Both the position numbers and the translations under genes were made by a program. Under the pieces are notes generated by a model that did no database searches, had not been told where the DNA came from, and saw only the letters and a list, made by a program, of their open reading frames with translations. From the NCBI GenBank assembly GCA_903893945.1, contig CAITOF010000006.1, positions 1 to 64,000 on the forward strand: a stretch of DNA of 64,000 nt. Reading direction: 5' to 3'. The DNA comes from an uncultured Oxalobacteraceae bacterium. GTDB lineage: Bacteria > Pseudomonadota > Gammaproteobacteria > Burkholderiales > Burkholderiaceae_D. Each line of letters opens with the position of its first letter. Positions within the stretch are counted from its first letter, which is position 1. Below are positions 8,008 to 18,174 of this stretch, in pieces.

Positions 8008-11000
8008 TTAACGATAGACAATCATTTCAACATGATGTTCGACCTTGTCATCGACCAGCACCAGGGTGTTAGCCGATGGTGCGTTGTCATTCTTGTCCTG
8101 TTGTAGGACAGTGATGGTATAGACGGTGCTGAAATAGCGATAGCGCAGTTCGTATTTATCCCAGATCAAAGGAATGCACGGTTTGAGAGTGAGCTGGTTA
8201 CCGGTTCGGGTCAATCCCAGAAGTGATTCCAGAATAAACCGGAACATCCAGCCCGCCGACCCGGTATACCAGGTCCATCCACCGCGTCCAATGTGCGGTG
8301 CCATTGCATAAACATCGGCAGCCACCACATAGGGTTCTACCTTATAGATTTCACAGTCTGACTGCGTTACTGTGTGGTTGATCGGGTTGATGATATTCAT
8401 CAGTGCCCACGCGTTGTCACGGTCTCCCAATTTTGCAAACGCCATGGCAACCCAGATTGCCGCATGATTATACTGACCGCCATTTTCTCTGACGCCAGGT
8501 ACGTAGCCGCGGATGTAACCGGGATTCTGTGTCGAGATATCAAAGGGTGGGTCGAGCAATTTCACCACTTGATCCTTTTGGCTGACCAGGCGTTGTTTAA
8601 CCGATTGCATGGCACTTTCCGACTTTTTCAATTCACCGGCGCCAGATAATACCGACCAACTCTGCGGTAATGAATCGATCTGGCATTCCAGATTGGAAAT
8701 GGAGCCCAACAGCGTGCCATCATCAAAATACGCACGTCGGTACCATGCGCCATCCCAACCATTGGTGTTGATATTGACCGTCAGTTTCGCCGCTTCCGTC
8801 TTGCAATGTTCAGCAAATGTGTTGTCATTACGTTGGCTCGCTGTTAAGGAAAAGCGAGTTAATATGTCAACCAGGAAAAAACTCAACCAGACACTTTCGC
8901 CCTTGCCCTGGTCGCCCACTTTGTCCATGCCATCATTCCAGTCGCACGACCCAATGAGAGATAATCCATGGCTGCCGAAACGCAAGCCGCGTTCGATAGC
9001 GAGCTTGCAATGGTCATACAGGCTTGCTGTTCTGGTGGATACCGTGGGTGTGTCGTAGTACGAACTTTCCTGCTCGCTGAGCATTCTGCCTTCCAGGAAC
9101 GGAACAATTTCATCCAGCACGGTCTGGTCATCCGTGCAGGTGACATAGCGCAGTGTGGCCATAGGTAGCCACAGAAAGTCGTCACTGCATTTGGTGCGAA
9201 CGCCGCGATTACCGGGAGGGTGCCACCAATGTTGCACGTCACCTTCAACAAACTGATGCGAGGCGCAGCGTAGCAGATGACCTCGTAACAGTTGCGGCTC
9301 GGTATGCACCATGGCCATGCCATCCTGCAATTGATCGCGGAATCCGAATGCGCCACCAGACTGGTAATAGCCGCTGCGTGCCCACAGCCTGCAGGCAATA
9401 GTTTGATACATGAGCCAGCCATTGGCCAGCAGGTTAAGTCCAATATCTGGCGTTTTAACCTGCACAGCCCCTAACGTCGATTCCCAATAGTCTTTTACTT
9501 TTGCTAACGCGATGTCCGCGTGCAATGTGCCGTAATTCTGTTGTATCAATTCAGTCAGATTGGTCTGGCGCGTGTTTGCCATACCCAAGGTAAAGGTAAG
9601 CTGACGCTGATCCCCCGGTGATAAATCAAAGGGAACCAGTAGTGCAGCGCAGGGATCCAGGCCGGCGCCCACTTTGCCGGAGAGTCGCACCCGCTCCAAT
9701 GCCGCAGGGTGTTGTAATGAGCGATTTCGTCCAATGAATTCACCGCGGTCACAGGTAAAACTGGGGGACGTAGCATTCACCTGAAAAAACGCGACCCGGT
9801 CTGCAAAGTCGGTGTTGAAGGCATTTCGGGCAAAGATGCTGCCGCTCATTGACTCACATTCGGTGACAATATGCATAGCTGACTTAGAGCGCAGGTCACC
9901 CAACACCCACTCCGTATATCCCGTGACCGATAATTTCCTGACCTGTTCGGTGTTGTTCTGGATTTTAAGGATTGCGTATTTCACCGACGTATTGAGAGCG
10001 ACAAAAATGGTCAGCGTTGACGTTATTCCATCCTCGTCGTGTTCAAAAATGCTGTAGCCAAAACCGTGTCGTGTCGTATAAGGTCCGGTACCGCGGCATG
10101 GTAATGGTGTGGGCGACCAGTATTTGCCGGATTCTTCATCTCGTACGTAAAATGCTTCGCCGCTCAAGTCGCTGACAGGATCGTTGGCCCAGGGGGTGAG
10201 CCGATATTCGTGCGCGTTTTCACCCCAGGTATAGGCTTGCCCGCTTTCAGAAATGACGGTGCCGAATTGTGCATTGGCGATGACATTGGACCAAGGCGCC
10301 GGTGTGGTCTGGTTGGCGTCCAGATTGATTACATACTCCCGACCATCGGCACTGAAACCGCCAAAATGGTTTGCAAAGCCGGCCTCCGATTTAGCTGACG
10401 GAAAGGGTCTGCCAGCAGATTTGGCGGGATGAGTCGATGTGATTAAGCGAGGCGGTATGTTTTTGGCACCTTCACGCCGGTTAATCTGTTCTGCCAGTGT
10501 ACCTGCACCATCGTCTAGGATGATACGTGCGACAGACTGAAAGAGTACCCGGTCTTCGTGCGTAATCTGATCAGCAATCCGTACAAAGATGCTTCCTCGT
10601 CGTTCTGAAGGTTGGCGGTTAATTGTTGAAGAAACCAGACCCAGGATCTGGTCCTGCATAACCTGCCGGTAAATGGCATGGTCTTCATTCCATATCACCA
10701 GATCAACGGCAAGACCGCGCGAACTCCAATAGGAATGCGCCTGAACAAGTTGCTGTATCAGCACCATATTTTCTATGTTTTTAATCTGCACCAGAATAAT
10801 CGGCAAATCACCAGAAATGGTGTAGCTCCATAAACCCGACTGACCCCGTAAATTACGTTTCAGAATATGCGCATCAGCACGCAACGCAGGGTTAACAAAA
10901 ATAATTGAACTGGCTAACCGGTTGTAAAGTTGGGCATCGGCTTCGGTCGCATTGAGTTGCCGTAAGACGACCTGACTATGTGTCCATGCCAGTTCAATCA

Positions 11001-14000
11001 CCCGGTAAGCGGTATGGATATCCTGAAATTTATTGACCAGTTCCAGGCAGGTAGCACGAGACTCCGCAATTCCCGTAATCATGTCGACAGTAACGATCTG
11101 TTCCGCTTCCAGCGTAATCTGATACCGTATCGCTACGATCGGGTCTAACACGGAACCGTGGTTTCCGGATAATGGTCCACTATGTAACATAGCATCTGGC
11201 ATGGCGATGGTATTACCTCGTCCGATAAATTGATTTCGATCCGTTTCGTAAGAAACCTCATTTACCTTGGCACCGTGTGTTGAGACAAGGTGAAACAACC
11301 ATGGGTTCTTCTGGTCGGAAGCGCTGGGACGTCGTGTGCACAAGATGGCGTTACTGTCAGAAATAATTTCCGTCTGAATAAACAAATTGCTGAACGCAGG
11401 GTGCAATGCATCCGCATTGGCCGGTGCTAACACGACCTCTGCATAGCTCGTGAAATCAATTATTTTTACGTTACGACCGCGATTCGTAATCGTGGTTCTG
11501 CGCAGCTCCACATCGTCTTCAGGAGAAACTACAATTTCGGTATGGACGTCAAAGTTGTAGTCGGTACGCCGAAATTCGACGCGTCCTTCAGAGAATATGA
11601 CTTCGTATGTTTTGGAAGGAACCAATGCCGGTTGGAACGCGGTTGAAAAGAAATGACCATCATCAAGATTACGGATAAAGCCGAACGTGCCCCAGTTGTC
11701 GCGCGTGGTATCTTCGCGCCAGCGCGTGATGGCCAGATTATTCCACTGACTATAGCTGCCACCACCATTGGTCACCATCACGTGGTAACGACCATTGGAC
11801 AATAACTGGACATCCGGAACAGCCGAATCAGGCGTGGTTAAGATACGGGTATGCAAATTTTCTGTGGAGGACAGGGTTCGGATGTCCGCCAGTTCAGTCG
11901 TATTGGAATACGTCGAAGTCGCCTTGGGCACACGTTCCAGTAAAAGCGGTAGCGTAGCCTGAAAGTGGGAGTCGGACTCAAAGCGCTTTTGCATCGGCCG
12001 ATCCAGCAGGATGTAAGCGATCGCCAGAAAACTCATGGCCTGATGATGCGCCATAAACGAGTAAATGACAGTGTGGTCCTGGCCGCGCGACAGGCGTGCT
12101 GACGTAAAATCAATCGCCTCGTACAGACCGTATTGTCCCTCATAGCCCTGTGCGGATAGCACCATCAGATTCTGGCAGGCAAAGTCCGGCATGACCATCA
12201 GGGCCATAACGCTGGCATACGGTGCAATCACCAGATCGTCTCCGAGACCGCGCTTAAAGCCCAGACCCGGGACGCCGAAAGCACGGTATTGATAGTTTAA
12301 ATGACCGTCAAAATTCTGGTATCCGGATTCCGAAATTCCCCAGACTTTTCCGCGTTGCAGGCCGTATTCCATTTGTCGTTCTACCGCTGAGTGGTACGTC
12401 TGGTCAAGTAGCGTATTATTAAAGGTCGGCATGATCAGGAGTGGCATCAGATACTCGAACATGGAGCCACTCCAAGACAATAAAATCGGATTGCCGCTGG
12501 CAATCGTCAGTTGACGACCCAAGGCAAACCAGCTTTCCTGCGGTAACTGCCCCTGAGCAATAGCGACAAAGGTGGTCAAGCGTGCCTCGGACGCTAACAG
12601 GTCATAACAGCCTGAATCTCGACGTCGGTCGGTGACGTTATAGCCGATCGATAACAGGTGGGTTATCGGGTTGTACAGAAAGCCGTAATCCATCTGGGAA
12701 AAATCGGTCGTCATGGAGATTAGTTTTCCAATTTGCGACAGACGTGCCTTAACATGATCGATGCCCAAACTGACCGCGTTGAGCAGGGCATCATATTCAT
12801 CTTGTGGATGTTGATTCTTGAACGAGAGAAAATGATCTGAATCGAGCGAGGTTTCTGACAGCTTCTGCAGGGACGACGTATCAATATGCCGGACAAACTC
12901 GGCCTTCCATTCATTATTTTTAAGCAGTTCAAGCCACGGGAAAATAAAATTAAGTTCGTTTAGCACATCCTGACACTGCTTAGCCAGACTGGTGGCCCAG
13001 ATTCGCAACTGGGTCGCCTCTGTGGACGTCGCCGTGGTCTGATCCAGAAAGTAGTGTGAGCACCGTGCCAGTTGTTCGATATAGCCATAGGAAGAATTGA
13101 TATTGAGGGCGGGCAGCTGGCAGGCCGCATGCAGGGCATCTTCAAATTGTTGTAGACACAAGAGTAAGCGTGCTTCCGGCAAACTGATAAAAATAGCATA
13201 GGTATCTTTGATGCCGGCAAACAGTTGATCTGAACAGATTGAGTTGCGCGCTAAGTCGTGCAACCCGGAGCGCACAGTCAACAGATGCGCAGCAAGGTTG
13301 CCGCTGTCAACGGCGGACACGTAGCGTGGTTCCAGTGGTATTAAATCCAGCGTGTTGTACCAATTAAAAAAATGCCCCTCATAGCGCTCCAGCAACGACA
13401 GGGTGGTGAGAGTCGATTCGGTGCGTTCCAGCATTTTTCCCATGGATAAATAGCCGAAATCCCAGGCAGCAAAATTGGCGGTCAACAGAAGACCAATATT
13501 GGTCGGCGAAGTTCGGTGTGCTGTTGCGCCTATCGGTTTTTCCTGCATATTGTCGGGAGGAAGCCAATGGTCCTCAGGACCTACGTACGTCTCAAAAAAC
13601 AGCCAGATTTTTCGGGCGATTTTTTTTAAATAGGTTACCTGTATTTCTGACAGGTGAGCAACATGATGCAATACCGGTTTGCTGACCAGATAAGCAATTA
13701 AGGGCGATGCCCACCACAAAATAAGCAGGGGAGAGGCAATAATCAGGACCTGAATTCGATACACGACCAGGTAACTGGCGGTCAGCAGTGCGATTAACGG
13801 CGCAGAAAACATCAGTTGATAATAATAAAAACAGCTTTGCTGGTGCGACGGGTACCGGCTATCGGAGGGGCTCCACTGAAGCAGATGCTTGTGTGAGACC
13901 AGCAAACGCCAATGGGTGCGGATTATTGCATCCATGTTCACCCACGCTTCAAACGGCAAAAAACTCAACGTTAACGCGACATGGGCAAGATGAGTGGCAG

Positions 14001-16692
14001 CCGATTTCAGGACACTCATCAAATGCTGGCGGAAAAAAACGTTGTCCGGTTGATGAATGAGTTTGAAAATTAGAACACAGAGAATCGGGACGAAGTAAAT
14101 GCCGAAGGCTAAACAGGTCCATAATCCGGCATTGCCGGACGTGGCCCAACTGATGATCAATAAACCCGCCAGTGAAAATGAAACCAGACTGCGGCGCAGG
14201 TTGTCTGCTATCTTCCAGCGCGATAACATCGAAAGCGGGTTTTTGGAGCGGGTTCCGTCATAATCGGGGACGGTACGAGAGATCCATGAGGCGATCTGCC
14301 AATCACCCCTTATCCACCGATAGCGGCGACTTGTGTCCGCGCTGTAGTTGGAAGGATACTGTTCGTACAGGTGAATGTCACTGAGTAACCCGGCGCGGAT
14401 ATAACAGCCTTCGAGTAAATCGTGACTGAGTATGCGATTGTCCGGCATACGGTTATACAGTAGCTGGTCAAATACGTCCACGTCGTAAATGCCTTTACCT
14501 ATATACGATCCTTCACGAAATAAATCCTGGTACACGTCAGATACTGTACGTGTATAGGGATCAATACCTGCCTGACCACCACACAGCAATTCATAGAGTG
14601 ATGCGTCGGTGCCGGGCAGACACACGACAACACGGGGCTGCAATATCCCGTATCCGGCGCAGATCGATTTTCTATCCGGACTATACTGCGCCTGATTGAG
14701 CGGATGCGCCATCGTCGCGACAAATTTTTTGGCTGCATCACGTGGCAAATCAGTGTCCGTATCCAGAGTGATGACATATTTCACCTTGAATTCGGTAAGA
14801 TTGCCGATAATGAGAGAGAAGGCAGCGGTTATTCCGTGACACAATAAGGCATTCAGCTCAGTGAGTTTGCCGCGCTTTCTTTCGTGACCCATCCATATAT
14901 TGTCGTGACTGTTCCAGCTACGCGGACGGTGGAACAACATAAAATAATCAACTCCGAAGTGACGATAACGCAGATTCAGGTTATTGATGGCATTCTTTAT
15001 GTAATCTAGTAATTCATTATCGGTTGGCAGATGTTCTGTCTGTGCGTCGCCATAGTCCGTCAGCAGGCAAAATCGCAAATTATTGTCATGGTTGGCAAGA
15101 AACCGTACTTCCAGCGATTCGATTAAATGATCTGTGTTTTCCCGGGAAGTCAACATGGACGGGACCGCCACCAGTGTTCGGAACGCATCGGGAATCTGCT
15201 CGGAGAAATCCATGCGTGGCAACAGTTTTGGATGGGTGAAAAAAGTACTTAGCCAATTAACGATGGTCACAGAAAATTGACTGGTCGCGAGAAAACATAA
15301 TAGGGCACTGATTAAGAGCAATTCTAAATTCAGACTTTGTGATCGAATCATTACCTTCGCTGTCACCAATCCTGTTATACAAAAAATAGTACCCAGGTAG
15401 AGTGACAACGGGTTAGCTTTAATGGCAAGGTGAATTCTGTGCAAGTGGGCCAAGCACCAGTTTCGTTTGACACCAATTTTCTGTTCCAATTGGGGCAATC
15501 CTTGATCAATCAGATAAAACCCGACGTGTGCTGAACGATCCGCATTTCCTTTTGTTTCCACCTTGTCATTGGCAAGCTCGACGGAAAAAAGGGCGACGTT
15601 CACCTCAGATTGATTATTATCCCGGGCTATTTTTTCAACCGAGTGCCGGTATTGATCTCGGGTTGCAAAGTCCATTTTTTCATAAATCATTGCCGGATCT
15701 TTTATCAGTATCTGATTCACGACACTCATCTTCTCGACAAAATCCTGCCAATCCATCTTGCTTAAGAAGCGCAAGCTACTGATACTATTGCTTATCGACA
15801 CCTGATCGGCAGCCTGTTTCTGGGTTTCTAACTGAATAATATTGTCAATATGTTCACCCGACTCATTCAATCGTTGAGCGAGCCACGTTAATGGCAGAGA
15901 CAGGGTCGGTGATTCACCCTGCAGTCGCCGCACCAATTCAGCAACGAACGAGCTTTCCATCGGCGGATTGGACCGCGCCATATCCGCCACCAGCAAAATT
16001 AACTGGTTCGGATTGGTCAGAGCCGTTTCAATCATCTGCTGTGCCCATGAATCGGCCAGTTGTCGGTTATAACGATCCCGATTCAACCGTTCGGACACGC
16101 GCCGCAGATTTTCAATTAATGCCAGACGCAACATGATGGGAATGGCCCATAGTTCGCCAAGTTTCAAGGTGGTTACCCGTTGATATGCTTCCACAAAATG
16201 ACTTAAATTCTCCGGATCAACCCGACCGTCACCATGTGCAATCGCTTCCAAAGCAATGTCGTATACCCGTGGCCGGCCCGCAGTTTGCCCTTGCATAAGG
16301 CGCGGCAATTCTCTGCTGTAGTTTTTGGGTAAATGATGTTTGGCGGTTCGTATCTGTTCATCGATCAGATAGAAATTGTCGAGTAACCAGATGGCGGCGG
16401 GCGTGATTTGTTGACCCGCTTTTATTGATGCGGTCAGCTGGTTACAAGCGTCGGTGATAACATGCTCATTGTCAGCAAGGCGCGCCAGCAATTGATCTGA
16501 TTTATGTCCCGTGCAAAGCAGATGTGTTTGCGCCAGCACAGCCCCATGTTGTTGCATTTGGACTGCACTGAACAATTCCGAGCGTATCGGAATTATTTCA
16601 TTCAATGAATGGATCGTTTTTCTTCTATTCCAAAAAAATCGATTGCTGACGCTTTGTATTTTTTTGACAATAGTTGCTATGTGCGTATTCAA
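8008..16692 (-). CDS. cyclic beta-1,2-glucan synthase (NdvB/Cgs-like)
   Basis: A 2,894-residue giant membrane enzyme, close to the length of known Cgs/NdvB proteins. The N-terminal part is followed by a GT84-type glycosyltransferase region (TLDTDTDLPRDA near 640; RYRWIRGDWQ near 790) among several membrane segments (about 408-450 and 825-1000). The C-terminal half has the carbohydrate-binding and GH94 phosphorylase-type modules (SCDWNDGMDKVG near 2585), which in this family set glucan chain length. Synthesis uses UDP-glucose, and cyclisation delivers periplasmic glucan for osmotic and envelope adaptation. The start is TTG with GGAAG 9 nt upstream. It is monocistronic on the minus strand, and the next dyad (site C) is 255 bp upstream. 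Confidence 0.9.
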   Translation of the reverse strand: MNTHIATIVKKIQSVSNRFFWNRRKTIHSLNEIIPIRSELFSAVQMQQHGAVLAQTHLLCTGHKSDQLLARLADNEHVITDACNQLTASIKAGQQITPAAIWLLDNFYLIDEQIRTAKHHLPKNYSRELPRLMQGQTAGRPRVYDIALEAIAHGDGRVDPENLSHFVEAYQRVTTLKLGELWAIPIMLRLALIENLRRVSERLNRDRYNRQLADSWAQQMIETALTNPNQLILLVADMARSNPPMESSFVAELVRRLQGESPTLSLPLTWLAQRLNESGEHIDNIIQLETQKQAADQVSISNSISSLRFLSKMDWQDFVEKMSVVNQILIKDPAMIYEKMDFATRDQYRHSVEKIARDNNQSEVNVALFSVELANDKVETKGNADRSAHVGFYLIDQGLPQLEQKIGVKRNWCLAHLHRIHLAIKANPLSLYLGTIFCITGLVTAKVMIRSQSLNLELLLISALLCFLATSQFSVTIVNWLSTFFTHPKLLPRMDFSEQIPDAFRTLVAVPSMLTSRENTDHLIESLEVRFLANHDNNLRFCLLTDYGDAQTEHLPTDNELLDYIKNAINNLNLRYRHFGVDYFMLFHRPRSWNSHDNIWMGHERKRGKLTELNALLCHGITAAFSLIIGNLTEFKVKYVITLDTDTDLPRDAAKKFVATMAHPLNQAQYSPDRKSICAGYGILQPRVVVCLPGTDASLYELLCGGQAGIDPYTRTVSDVYQDLFREGSYIGKGIYDVDVFDQLLYNRMPDNRILSHDLLEGCYIRAGLLSDIHLYEQYPSNYSADTSRRYRWIRGDWQIASWISRTVPDYDGTRSKNPLSMLSRWKIADNLRRSLVSFSLAGLLIISWATSGNAGLWTCLAFGIYFVPILCVLIFKLIHQPDNVFFRQHLMSVLKSAATHLAHVALTLSFLPFEAWVNMDAIIRTHWRLLVSHKHLLQWSPSDSRYPSHQQSCFYYYQLMFSAPLIALLTASYLVVYRIQVLIIASPLLILWWASPLIAYLVSKPVLHHVAHLSEIQVTYLKKIARKIWLFFETYVGPEDHWLPPDNMQEKPIGATAHRTSPTNIGLLLTANFAAWDFGYLSMGKMLERTESTLTTLSLLERYEGHFFNWYNTLDLIPLEPRYVSAVDSGNLAAHLLTVRSGLHDLARNSICSDQLFAGIKDTYAIFISLPEARLLLCLQQFEDALHAACQLPALNINSSYGYIEQLARCSHYFLDQTTATSTEATQLRIWATSLAKQCQDVLNELNFIFPWLELLKNNEWKAEFVRHIDTSSLQKLSETSLDSDHFLSFKNQHPQDEYDALLNAVSLGIDHVKARLSQIGKLISMTTDFSQMDYGFLYNPITHLLSIGYNVTDRRRDSGCYDLLASEARLTTFVAIAQGQLPQESWFALGRQLTIASGNPILLSWSGSMFEYLMPLLIMPTFNNTLLDQTYHSAVERQMEYGLQRGKVWGISESGYQNFDGHLNYQYRAFGVPGLGFKRGLGDDLVIAPYASVMALMVMPDFACQNLMVLSAQGYEGQYGLYEAIDFTSARLSRGQDHTVIYSFMAHHQAMSFLAIAYILLDRPMQKRFESDSHFQATLPLLLERVPKATSTYSNTTELADIRTLSSTENLHTRILTTPDSAVPDVQLLSNGRYHVMVTNGGGSYSQWNNLAITRWREDTTRDNWGTFGFIRNLDDGHFFSTAFQPALVPSKTYEVIFSEGRVEFRRTDYNFDVHTEIVVSPEDDVELRRTTITNRGRNVKIIDFTSYAEVVLAPANADALHPAFSNLFIQTEIISDSNAILCTRRPSASDQKNPWLFHLVSTHGAKVNEVSYETDRNQFIGRGNTIAMPDAMLHSGPLSGNHGSVLDPIVAIRYQITLEAEQIVTVDMITGIAESRATCLELVNKFQDIHTAYRVIELAWTHSQVVLRQLNATEADAQLYNRLASSIIFVNPALRADAHILKRNLRGQSGLWSYTISGDLPIILVQIKNIENMVLIQQLVQAHSYWSSRGLAVDLVIWNEDHAIYRQVMQDQILGLVSSTINRQPSERRGSIFVRIADQITHEDRVLFQSVARIILDDGAGTLAEQINRREGAKNIPPRLITSTHPAKSAGRPFPSAKSEAGFANHFGGFSADGREYVINLDANQTTPAPWSNVIANAQFGTVISESGQAYTWGENAHEYRLTPWANDPVSDLSGEAFYVRDEESGKYWSPTPLPCRGTGPYTTRHGFGYSIFEHDEDGITSTLTIFVALNTSVKYAILKIQNNTEQVRKLSVTGYTEWVLGDLRSKSAMHIVTECESMSGSIFARNAFNTDFADRVAFFQVNATSPSFTCDRGEFIGRNRSLQHPAALERVRLSGKVGAGLDPCAALLVPFDLSPGDQRQLTFTLGMANTRQTNLTELIQQNYGTLHADIALAKVKDYWESTLGAVQVKTPDIGLNLLANGWLMYQTIACRLWARSGYYQSGGAFGFRDQLQDGMAMVHTEPQLLRGHLLRCASHQFVEGDVQHWWHPPGNRGVRTKCSDDFLWLPMATLRYVTCTDDQTVLDEIVPFLEGRMLSEQESSYYDTPTVSTRTASLYDHCKLAIERGLRFGSHGLSLIGSCDWNDGMDKVGDQGKGESVWLSFFLVDILTRFSLTASQRNDNTFAEHCKTEAAKLTVNINTNGWDGAWYRRAYFDDGTLLGSISNLECQIDSLPQSWSVLSGAGELKKSESAMQSVKQRLVSQKDQVVKLLDPPFDISTQNPGYIRGYVPGVRENGGQYNHAAIWVAMAFAKLGDRDNAWALMNIINPINHTVTQSDCEIYKVEPYVVAADVYAMAPHIGRGGWTWYTGSAGWMFRFILESLLGLTRTGNQLTLKPCIPLIWDKYELRYRYFSTVYTITVLQQDKNDNAPSANTLVLVDDKVEHHVEMIVYR

Positions 16693-16768
16693 GTATTGTT
16701 TCTTCCAATGTCGATTAATGACCAGTTGAACAACAAGTGCACATGGGACTGCTTACCAATGTCAGTGC

Positions 16769-16849
16769 TTAGCGGCTCAGTAGATAAATGGTGCTGAGCA
16801 CCAGCACGGGTGTTAGCAGAATCCATATTCCCATCAGTTTATTATTCAT
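16769..16849 (-). CDS. 26-residue single-pass membrane peptide
   Basis: Not in the ORF track. The frame reads MNNKLMGIWILLTPVLVLST then IYLLSR. It is almost entirely one hydrophobic helix with a positively charged end. AGGA lies 8 nt before the ATG. Size and composition resemble small inner-membrane regulatory peptides of the KdpF/MgtS kind, but no homology is claimed. It lies between the glucan synthase and dyad site C and could be transcribed from that site toward the synthase. Confidence 0.55.
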   Translation of the reverse strand: MNNKLMGIWILLTPVLVLSTIYLLSR

Positions 16850-16946
16850 GATCAGTTCCTTGTCAGATGGCCGGGTCACTGAATACAGTTCCAGCTGGTT
16901 TGTTTTATTAAGATTGTCAGTGTGGCTGATAAGGACCTCCAAGTAA

Positions 16947-16960
16947 GTGCGCTAACGAAC
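16947..16960. promoter_or_regulatory. candidate Crp/Fnr operator (site C)
   Basis: GTGCGCTAACGAAC matches site B's plus-strand form in 12 of 14 positions. It lies between leftward genes (26-residue peptide, glucan synthase) and rightward ones (52-residue ORF, SYLF gene). Forward -10 candidates are TATGCT (16980-16985, 19-bp gap) or GCTTAT at a 22-bp gap. Backward, CACACT sits at a 22-bp gap. Orientation is therefore unresolved and the site may serve both sides. Confidence 0.45.
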
Positions 16961-17071
16961 TTTGTCGGGTTGTGAGCGATATGCTTATGTGGTTTCGCGC
17001 ACAGAACAGAGTATCAAATTCGATTAATGTTGGCGGTGAAATTGAATTTTTAATAAATCAGTGAGGAAACG

Positions 17072-17230
17072 ATGAATATTGATCAGATGTCCGTGATGGC
17101 TTCCGGGATTGGCCATAAATTACAATCCGAATTTTTAAAATTATTCAGCAGCGAAATTGAACAAAGTGAAATCGATAAAAATCAACCTGAAAATGAGCCT
17201 GAAGCTCAAAAAAAGTTGAACCCTTTTTGA
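17072..17230 (+). CDS. 52-residue hypothetical protein
   Basis: A short ORF missing from the ORF track. The N-terminal half is amphipathic (MNIDQMSVMASGIGHKLQSE). The C-terminal half is acidic and polar (ENEPEAQKK). GAGGAAAC precedes the ATG at normal spacing. It lies 111 bp downstream of dyad site C and 88 bp upstream of the SYLF gene. No family is recognised. It is supported by its Shine-Dalgarno and position only. Confidence 0.5.
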   Translation: MNIDQMSVMASGIGHKLQSEFLKLFSSEIEQSEIDKNQPENEPEAQKKLNPF

Positions 17231-17318
17231 ATCGAAATTAATTTGTTCTGCACTTACTTTTGTACTTACTTTTTTAGTTACCATTTGTATCAACCCACCC
17301 TAACTTTAGGAAAATAAA

Positions 17319-17882
17319 ATGAATCACATTAAATCAACCATCAGTAAAATTTTATTATTGGCTGTGACGACGTTGTCACTGACTATGTTCAGTAGTCAGG
17401 CCAGTGCTACCAGCGAAGAGGAATTGCAGAAGACTTCAGCGATTGCGTTGCAACAACTGTATAAGACTAATCCCACAGCCGAAGTTATTGGAAAAAGCGC
17501 CCGCGCAATTCTGATTTTTCCCAGTATTGTGAAAGCAGGCTTTGTATTTGGTGGTGCTTATGGTGAAGGTGTGCTGAATAAGGGCTCGCAATTTGCTGGG
17601 TATTACAATTCGGTGTCTGCCTCGTGGGGTTGGCAGATCGGTGCTGAATCCTACGGCTATGTCGTCTTTTTGATGAATGACAAAGCGATCAAGTATCTGG
17701 ACAAATCGCAAGGCTGGGAAATTGGTGTCGGCCCGACAGTCGTTGTTGTGAATGAAGGCGTGGCTAAAAACCTGTCATCAACAACGTTAAAAGATGATGC
17801 TTATGCGTTTATCTTTGACCAAAAAGGATTGATGGTCAGTTTAAGTATTGAAGGCACCAAAATATCTCGCATTAAACACTAG
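17319..17882 (+). CDS. SYLF (YSC84)-domain secreted protein
   Basis: A 187-residue protein with a signal peptide cleaved after about residue 30 (SQASA). The rest is a single SYLF/YSC84 domain: ALQQLYKTNPTAEVIGKSARAIL, FPSIVKAGFVFGGAYGEGVL, GWQIGAESYGYVVFLM and a C-terminal KDDAYAFIFDQKGL. In bacteria this family is exported and binds lipid. The precise role is unsettled, with envelope or stress association common. AGGAAAA lies just before ATG 17319, and a strong terminator follows 44 bp after the stop. It is placed among other envelope-stress genes. Confidence 0.9.
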   Translation: MNHIKSTISKILLLAVTTLSLTMFSSQASATSEEELQKTSAIALQQLYKTNPTAEVIGKSARAILIFPSIVKAGFVFGGAYGEGVLNKGSQFAGYYNSVSASWGWQIGAESYGYVVFLMNDKAIKYLDKSQGWEIGVGPTVVVVNEGVAKNLSSTTLKDDAYAFIFDQKGLMVSLSIEGTKISRIKH

Positions 17883-17925
17883 GTCAATCAACAGTTAAGA
17901 TGCAGAGGCGGTTCGTGTAGTTAGG

Positions 17926-17964
17926 CAGGTCAGGTCAATCTTCGGTTGCTGACCTGTTTTTTTT
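17926..17964 (+). terminator. intrinsic terminator after SYLF gene
   Basis: CAGGTCAG (17926-17933) pairs with CTGACCTG (17949-17956) around an inner CAA/TTG stem with a CTTCG-type loop. TTTTTTTT follows at 17957-17964. Confidence 0.9.
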
Positions 17965-18174
17965 GCTTCTGAACGACAGCTTGATGCCGAATAAGTTGAA
18001 TAGATAACCGGGAATGCCCCGCCATTTGAAACGTCAGGATAGCAGGGTCTAGTAAGGGTAGGGCGACAAGGTAAAACCCCGCTGGCTCAATGGGATATTC
18101 ACTGACAGATTCACTGTAAGGTTCAAAGAGAAGCAGGGAAAGCAGTAATGCGCTGTTGTGTTGTACTGTTACTT

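Noticed and set aside
8883-9443. 186-residue ORF in another frame within the glucan synthase
   Set aside because: Overlaps the conserved GH94 region in a different frame and lacks a ribosome-binding site or family features.
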